Source of the DNA: JAFARZ01 sp035651595
GTDB taxonomy: Bacteria; Actinomycetota; Actinomycetes; Streptosporangiales; Streptosporangiaceae
Assembly: GCA_035651595.1 (NCBI GenBank)
Contig: DASRFJ010000104.1
Span: 1-48,749 of the forward strand
Reading direction: 5' to 3'
Length of the DNA: 48,749 nt
The translations under genes and the position numbers were made by a program. Below, one piece after another: positions 44,331 to 48,749 of this stretch (position 1 is its first letter; each line of letters begins with the position of its first letter). Under the pieces are notes generated by a model, which saw only the letters and a program-made list of their open reading frames with translations, had not been told where the DNA came from and searched no databases.

Positions 44331-44440
44331 GGCAGCCTCACCAGGCCCTCACGGACACGCTGTAGCGTCGCAGGATCGAGAGGCTTGTGCGGAATCGCCG
44401 TTACCGGTATCGGTGGCCTCTGAGGCAAGCTGGCGGACAT
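44327..44440 (-). CDS. 37-residue small protein, first gene of a mini-operon
   Basis: ATG 44440 is preceded by GGGAGGG at 3-nt spacing, a strong ribosome site. The product begins MSASLPQRPPIPVTAIPHKP and ends QRVREGLVRLP. The TGA overlaps the next GTG (GTGA). The Pro-rich N-terminus and short helix do not match a family I know. The ribosome site and the overlap make it likely to be translated. Confidence 0.55.
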   Translation of the reverse strand: MSASLPQRPPIPVTAIPHKPLDPATLQRVREGLVRLP

Positions 44441-44467
44441 GGTCCCTCCCGGTTACGAGATCTTGGG

Positions 44468-44519
44468 CGGGATCACGCGTTAACCCAGAGGTGATCCGAG
44501 AAGCGAACGCGTGATCCCG
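44468..44519. promoter_or_regulatory. 14-bp perfect inverted repeat, likely operator
   Basis: CGGGATCACGCGTT at 44,468-44,481 is exactly complementary to 44,506-44,519, with a 24-bp spacer that contains another GTGATCC half-site. It lies between the small-gene operon (minus) and the XRE regulator (plus), an expected place for that regulator to bind. Confidence 0.65.
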
Positions 44520-44608
44520 GTTCCAAACCTCGCAGAACCACGCGATAATCAGCTAGTAGTTACTCCGCTACGGATCACCATGGAACACGGTAACCGGAGG
44601 TGTACACC

Positions 44609-45394
44609 GTGGCGACACCACGTGAACAGTTGGCTAGCCTGCTGAGACAAGCTCGGGTCAATGCCGGCTACGCGTCACATGGTGCGCTGGCGCGCAAGCT
44701 GAACGTCTCGCGTCCGTTGATCACCAGGGCAGAGAACCCGAGGCAAGTCATGCCCAGTGACGCGGTTCTCAAGTCGTGGGCACGGGTGACCGGTATTGAT
44801 CCGGACGAGGTCACGCGCCTTGCGCAGCGTGTGAGATCAGGGGATGGCTTCGCGCGGTGGGCGGAAGATATCGAGGCACGCGCCACCATGATCCGGGAGT
44901 TCGCGCCACTGCTCATTCCTGGCCTGCTGCAAACCGAGTCGTACGCACGTGCGGTCGTGACGTGGAAGCCGGAAAGCGCCAGGGCCGACGTGAACCTCCG
45001 TAACCGGCTGGAGCGCCAGTCGGTGCTAGACCGCGCAGAGCTACGCGTGGTCCTGCTCGGGTCGGTGCTGAACCGTGAAGTAGGCGACGCGTCTGTCATG
45101 GTCGAACAGATAGAACGCCTTCTGAGCGTCGGTGAGCGGCCGAACGTTGTTATCCAGGTCATGCCGGACACACCGGCGGTCGCTGGCGCGCTGGGCGGCG
45201 CGTTCACCATAGCCACCGAAGGCGCGGCCGATGTAGCGGTACTGACAGACTCGCTGGTCAAAGACGGCATATACACCGATGCGGCGCTCGTAGCGCGGGC
45301 CGTAAGGCTGTTCGATGGCATCCGTGCGGATGCGCTACCTTGGGCGCAGACCAAGGACAATCTTGCGGAAGCAGGCAGAAGATGGACCATCTGA
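44609..45394 (+). CDS. XRE-family regulator with DUF5753 domain
   Basis: 261 residues from GTG 44609, with GGAGG 8 nt upstream; an in-frame GTG 9 nt earlier overlaps that site. An N-terminal helix-turn-helix (LASLLRQARVNAGYASHGALARKLNVSRPLITRAE) precedes the DUF5753 domain (IREFAPLLIPGLLQTESYARAVV...RLERQSVLDR...VVIQVMPDTPAVAGALGGAFTIA). These proteins pair with DUF397 proteins, here encoded by a gene overlapping by 13 nt. The pair is widespread in actinomycetes, some affecting development, and may work like an antitoxin/toxin or regulator/effector set. It probably binds the adjacent palindrome at 44,468-44,519. Confidence 0.9.
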   Translation: MATPREQLASLLRQARVNAGYASHGALARKLNVSRPLITRAENPRQVMPSDAVLKSWARVTGIDPDEVTRLAQRVRSGDGFARWAEDIEARATMIREFAPLLIPGLLQTESYARAVVTWKPESARADVNLRNRLERQSVLDRAELRVVLLGSVLNREVGDASVMVEQIERLLSVGERPNVVIQVMPDTPAVAGALGGAFTIATEGAADVAVLTDSLVKDGIYTDAALVARAVRLFDGIRADALPWAQTKDNLAEAGRRWTI

Positions 45395-45615
45395 CCTGGC
45401 GTAAAGCCAGAAAGAGCGCGTCTAGCGGTAACTGCGTCGAAGTGGCATATGATCACGACGGCACCGCTACCGGCATGGTGCGGGACTCCAAGAGCCCTGA
45501 CCGCGGCCACCTGGCCGCCGAGCTGGACGCGTGGCGCGCGTTCCTGACCGACGTGAAGGCCGGACACTGCGACCTGTCGTTACGACTAGTTCCGGATCTG
45601 CGCGAAGTCGCCTAG
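45382..45615 (+). CDS. DUF397 protein
   Basis: 77 residues from ATG 45382, overlapping the XRE gene by 13 nt. LTWRKARKSASSGNCVEVAYD and VRDSKSPDRGHLAAELDAWRAFLTDVKAG are the hallmark of DUF397. Members are small partners of XRE/DUF5753 regulators; family-level work suggests the two proteins act together. At the DNA level it is frame-shifted relative to its partner, so coupling is through overlap. Its biochemical role is unknown. Confidence 0.92.
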   Translation: MDHLTWRKARKSASSGNCVEVAYDHDGTATGMVRDSKSPDRGHLAAELDAWRAFLTDVKAGHCDLSLRLVPDLREVA

Positions 45616-45732
45616 TGCTCTGCGCAACCCAGTATTCCGTTTTCGTAGCAGCCTCCAGCAGGGTCGGCCCGGGGAACGAGTGCCTGGGGCACTGCGGGCC
45701 GATCCTGCTGGCGGACGTAACCATCATAGGTC

Positions 45733-45777
45733 GTCCTAGGACATCATGGCTAGTCATAAGACGTAGTCATGCGTCTT
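45733..45777. promoter_or_regulatory. dyad sites upstream of the short gntR gene
   Basis: A perfect 10-bp palindrome GTCCTAGGAC (45,733-45,742) is followed by AAGACG (45,758-45,763) paired with CGTCTT (45,772-45,777). Both lie 25-70 nt before the gntR start, where an autoregulatory operator is expected. Confidence 0.45.
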
Positions 45778-45799
45778 CGCAGGTCATGGGCCATCTACG

Positions 45800-46090
45800 A
45801 TGATCATCGTGTCTCTGGACGACAGGTCTGCGCGGATCAAGCACGAGTCAGCCACGCCCGTGTCCGTCCAGGTCGCCGCAGACATCGAAGCGGATATAGA
45901 CACCGGCAGGCTTGCGCCGGACACTCGCCTGCCCAGCGAGGCGGAACTATCCCAGCAGTACGGCGTTGCGCGCGTCTCAGTGCGACGCGCGATTCAGCAG
46001 CTACGCGAGCGCGGCAAGGTCGTCACTGTACACGGCAGGGGCACCTATGTGACCCTCGATCCCAGTCAGGGCAAAGCAACCTCTTCGTGA
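45800..46090 (+). CDS. short GntR-family regulator (DNA-binding domain only)
   Basis: 96 residues from ATG 45800. The winged-helix GntR domain is complete (VAADIEADIDTGRLAPDTRLPSEAELSQQYGVARVSVRRAIQQLRERGKVVTVHGRGTYV), but no effector-binding domain follows; the protein ends 10 residues later. Short GntR proteins of this kind are frequent in actinomycete integrative elements, where relatives such as KorSA control transfer genes. Palindromes upstream suggest autoregulation. No transfer genes are in the window. Confidence 0.88.
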   Translation: MIIVSLDDRSARIKHESATPVSVQVAADIEADIDTGRLAPDTRLPSEAELSQQYGVARVSVRRAIQQLRERGKVVTVHGRGTYVTLDPSQGKATSS

Positions 46091-46249
46091 CGAGGGTCAA
46101 ATTGCCCCATTTGTTCGCTATTTCCCACTTTCAGACTTTGCGTGTCACATTTTCGTAAGGCGATTGAGCCTCGGAATGATGAACCCCCAGCCGAGGCGCA
46201 ACGTGTTGTCTCGTAGGTGTGCTTCATAGCGGGCACACAGGTCTTGCAC

Positions 46250-46290
46250 AGGCGAGCGACCAAGGGAACGGGAAGCGCGCCATGGCTGTA
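46250..46290 (+). repeat. 41-bp inverted repeat, left arm (leader and start of XRE-TPR gene)
   Basis: AGGCGAGCGACCAAGGGAAC through the ATG and first two codons. The reverse complement occurs at 48,639-48,679 with a single mismatch, at the same place relative to the start codon of the phosphotransferase gene. Confidence 0.92.
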
Positions 46291-47745
46291 AGCGCTGCCG
46301 ATGTGCGCTTGATCGTCGAGCGTGTCTGTACACGTCCCGACGTGCTAAACGCATGCCGGAATCGCGACATCGGCTTCGTTATTGATGAGCTGGGCGCGAA
46401 CGGTGTGACACAAGGCCGGATCGCAGCACTTACGGGTCTCACGCAGGGACGGCTAAGCGAGTACAAGAACGGGAAGCGTACCGGGGCGCGCGCCCGTGCC
46501 AGCACGCTTGAGGCGTTCGCCGACGGAGTTGGGCTGCCGCAGGTCGCGCGTCAGGCGCTTGGAGTTTCCGATCACCCGTCACGTACCGACTTCGATCCTG
46601 GCGGGACGTCGCTACCTGTTGGCACGGCATACCCGGATACGCCCGTGGATGCCGTCAAGAACGTTTCCGAGCTTTGGCGCCGCGACCTTGGTGACCCGAC
46701 CTCCCTTAATCAGGGCAGGATTGTTCCTGCCGCGTGGAATGACGCCTCTCTCCGCTGGCTCGTAGATCCAGGCTCGCGCCTGGATCACCATCGGGGGAAC
46801 GGGACGCGGATCGGTACAGCCGACGTAGACCGATTCCGGGTAACGGTAGACATGTTCGCGAGACTTGATGACCGATTCGGCGGCGGGCATGCGCGTCAGG
46901 TACTCGTCCAGTACCTCAGCACCGATGGTGAGCGACTGCTACGAGGCCAATACTCCGAAGAGGTCGGCCGGAAGTTGTTCTCTTCGGTGAGCGAAGCAAC
47001 CCTGCTGGCAGCATGGATGAGCTACGACAGCGCTCCAGCCAGCGCGTTCGCACAGAGCTACTTCGTTCAGGCGCTCGCTTTGGCGAGAGCCGGGAATGAT
47101 CGTTTGCTTGGTGCCAGCATCCTCGATGCGATGAGCCACCAAGCCACCTATCTCGGGCGATTTAGCGAAGCTGCGACACTGGCTCGCGCGGCGCGAACGG
47201 GTGCTACCGGCGTGGCGACCGCTACACTCACATCGCATTTCCACACCATGGAAGCGCGCGCACTGGCACGACTTGGCGACGCCAGAGGGTGTGACCGTTC
47301 ACTAGCCGAAGCCGTTCGGGAGTTTGAGCGTCGCAACCCAGACGATGACCCGCACTGGATCCGCTACTTTGACGAGGCCGAGCTGTCAGCCGAGTTCGGT
47401 CACTGCCTACGCGACCTTGGACGGGCAACTGACGCCACGCGGCACGCATCGCGCTGTCTCCCGTCTGACGCAACGACATTCATGCGAAGCGACTTCTTCG
47501 CCGCCATAGTTCTTGCGGACGCGCATCTAACCGCTGGCGACCTTGAGCAAGCGTGCGACGTAGCGCTTAACGCGCTCGCCGCGGGAGAGCAGCTCAGGTC
47601 GGCCCGCTGCGTAAATTACCTACGTGAATTCCGCAAGCACCTGACCCGCGCGGCAAGCACTAATACTGTAGTGGAGTTCAGCGAGCAGGCACGCTTGTCC
47701 CGGTTGTGGCGTATCGCATCACGGCCCGACAGGAGCCCGGACTAG
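46282..47745 (+). CDS. XRE-type HTH protein with TPR-like C-terminal region
   Basis: 487 residues from ATG 46282. Residues 25-75 form a helix-turn-helix (FVIDELGANGVTQGRIAALTGLTQGRLSEYKNGKR). After a linker, the remainder is a long array of TPR-like helices (AQSYFVQALALARAGNDRLLGASILDAMSHQATYLGRFSEAATLARAAR and onward). Such proteins act as regulators with ligand- or peptide-sensing TPR domains. It converges with the phosphotransferase gene, and both stops share one CTAG (47,742-47,745). Its ribosome site, ATG and first two codons belong to the 41-bp inverted repeat shared with that gene. Confidence 0.85.
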   Translation: MAVSAADVRLIVERVCTRPDVLNACRNRDIGFVIDELGANGVTQGRIAALTGLTQGRLSEYKNGKRTGARARASTLEAFADGVGLPQVARQALGVSDHPSRTDFDPGGTSLPVGTAYPDTPVDAVKNVSELWRRDLGDPTSLNQGRIVPAAWNDASLRWLVDPGSRLDHHRGNGTRIGTADVDRFRVTVDMFARLDDRFGGGHARQVLVQYLSTDGERLLRGQYSEEVGRKLFSSVSEATLLAAWMSYDSAPASAFAQSYFVQALALARAGNDRLLGASILDAMSHQATYLGRFSEAATLARAARTGATGVATATLTSHFHTMEARALARLGDARGCDRSLAEAVREFERRNPDDDPHWIRYFDEAELSAEFGHCLRDLGRATDATRHASRCLPSDATTFMRSDFFAAIVLADAHLTAGDLEQACDVALNALAAGEQLRSARCVNYLREFRKHLTRAASTNTVVEFSEQARLSRLWRIASRPDRSPD

Positions 47746-48647
47746 TACGGCTTCCAGTCCTTTCGGCTCGCGCCTGTACGAAGTGCCCTTATACGTTTGC
47801 TGGCTTCATCAGCGGCATGCTCGCTTTCATTAGCTTTTTGAATGACCCATGTCACCATCAGGAACTCACGTATGGCGCGCATGGCAGGATACCCAGACCA
47901 TTGCATGATGTCGAAGCCGTATACTCGCACGAATGTTTCGTATTCCGCCCGAGTGTGCCAACCGAAGCTGTCGTAATAGATTGCCGTGAGAGCGACGTCC
48001 CACTCCCTTGGACCGATAGCGAATCCATCGAGATCGATCACGACCGCTTCGCCGCGGAAGTCATGCAATACGTTCCCTATACCCGCATCGCCGTGAATGA
48101 CTCCTTGGGGCAATACGAAGCTGAGGCCAAAATACCGGCTACGCATATTCGCGAGCATTCTGGTCAAAAAGTTCCGTTCTTCGTTGCTTAGCCAGTCATT
48201 GTCCGAGATTCGCCGTGAAGCGTTCCGGAAAGGCGCGAACTCTGGCAACTGCAAGGAGTCAGGTGCGGTGAGTCTATGTAGGTTCGCCAGGACTTCCGCG
48301 ACTTCTCCTACGCTCGCATACTCATCGCCATCTGCTGATACCGCTTGCCAGAACGTAATTGCATGCCCATCGATAACGATCGGCTGGTCAATCTCACTGG
48401 ACGCGAGCCTTACGGCAGGGTAGTCAACGCTCTCTAGCCAGCGTGCTACATCCACAGTCCGGCGCGCCTGGTCGATGTCCACACTCTGCCGAGATATTCG
48501 CGCTACGACCGGAGCTGCTAGGCGGAACACCGCGTTGGAGCCGACACGCAAGAGACGCGCGTCCTCTGGGTCGTAGCCAGCTAGGGCACATGCGTCCTTG
48601 AGCAGCGCACGCGCACGCGACTCGCCCAGCTCACGGCCTACAGCCAT
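47742..48647 (-). CDS. aminoglycoside phosphotransferase (APH)-family protein
   Basis: 301 residues from ATG 48647. The kinase-like fold is visible: a nucleotide-binding loop (LRVGSNAVFRL), catalytic VIHGDAGIGN (H185, D187, N192) and the metal-binding IDLDGFAIG (D205, D207). Members phosphorylate antibiotics, sugars or choline-like small molecules, and many in actinomycetes have no known substrate. It is the convergent partner of the XRE-TPR gene. Leader, start and first two codons are nearly identical to those of that gene. Upstream, CTTGA-N6-TCAAG (48,695-48,710) may be an operator. Confidence 0.85.
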   Translation of the reverse strand: MAVGRELGESRARALLKDACALAGYDPEDARLLRVGSNAVFRLAAPVVARISRQSVDIDQARRTVDVARWLESVDYPAVRLASSEIDQPIVIDGHAITFWQAVSADGDEYASVGEVAEVLANLHRLTAPDSLQLPEFAPFRNASRRISDNDWLSNEERNFLTRMLANMRSRYFGLSFVLPQGVIHGDAGIGNVLHDFRGEAVVIDLDGFAIGPREWDVALTAIYYDSFGWHTRAEYETFVRVYGFDIMQWSGYPAMRAIREFLMVTWVIQKANESEHAADEASKRIRALRTGASRKDWKPY

Positions 48648-48679
48648 GGCGCGCTTCCCGTTCCCTTGGTTGCTCGCCT
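48639..48679 (-). repeat. 41-bp inverted repeat, right arm (leader and start of APH-family gene)
   Basis: Counterpart of 46,250-46,290 in opposite orientation, 40 of 41 bases identical. Together the arms enclose 2.35 kb containing both convergent genes. Confidence 0.92.
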
Positions 48680-48749
48680 CTGAGTGGCAGTGCTCTTGAT
48701 CCAAGTCAAGCACACCCGTCGCCATCACCCGTACGGCGACACCACGCCC

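Overview
The window is high-GC DNA from a filamentous-type actinomycete (Actinomycetota). GC-rich codon use, frequent GTG/TTG starts, and 1-8 nt gene overlaps point that way. So do the family types present: DprE1-like oxidase, YVTN propeller, GH25 lysozyme, and XRE/DUF5753 with DUF397 pairs. A Streptomyces- or Streptosporangiales-like soil organism fits, but the sequence alone does not fix the genus.

Layout of the chromosomal part (1-39.67 kb). 0-6 kb: IS5-type transposase tail, NudC, an SRPBCC protein coupled to an ECF sigma factor, an Asp-nucleophile alpha/beta hydrolase, a PLP-dependent amino-acid decarboxylase and a DprE1-like oxidase. 6.2-9.8 kb: a tightly coupled operon of a lipoprotein, a divergent membrane FtsH-like protease and a small HExxH membrane protein. 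9.7-14 kb: a glutaminyl cyclase-like protein, then an operon of a putative diiron enzyme, a flavin/2Fe-2S reductase and an epoxide-hydrolase-like protein, which together look like an oxygenation module. 14-15.2 kb: an unusually compact Rho. 15.8-22.3 kb: a formate dehydrogenase locus (nrfD-like, fdhB, and a selenocysteine-type fdhA with a visible SECIS hairpin), split by an oppositely oriented secreted YVTN propeller gene. 22.3-27.8 kb: GH25 lysozyme, gluconokinase, a small Smr protein, a lipoprotein, a DHA2 transporter, a small membrane protein and a secreted ricin-type lectin. 27.9-30.7 kb: VOC protein and class II UvrA. 31-36 kb: a three-gene operon of a His-rich membrane protein, a Tat-exported multicopper oxidase and a membrane/SCO-like fusion. 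36.3-39.3 kb: a small hypothetical gene, then an operon of a Cys-containing HTH regulator, folE and a ferredoxin-reductase-type flavoprotein.

At 39,676-39,722 lies the 3' part of a tRNA-Arg(ACG) gene, minus strand, without its 5' half. This is the expected scar of a tRNA-targeting integrative element that lies to its right and runs off the window, with the intact tRNA expected at the far end. From there to the end (39.7-48.75 kb) the DNA is visibly less GC-rich in places. It carries a two-gene restriction-modification-like unit (nuclease-domain/N6-methylase fusion plus specificity subunit, no translocase), a cluster of inverted repeats, three tiny overlapping genes, XRE-DUF5753/DUF397, a short GntR regulator, and a convergent XRE-TPR/phosphotransferase pair. 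That pair's start regions are near-identical 41-bp inverted repeats, so the enclosed 2.4 kb could be invertible.

Two dispersed intergenic repeat families occur: three copies of an 82-bp imperfect palindrome, and two copies of a larger element with a 20-21-bp-arm hairpin. Short tandem arrays of about 20 bp lie across the stop codons of three genes. Coordinates and motifs were read by eye; no homology search or GC computation was run.
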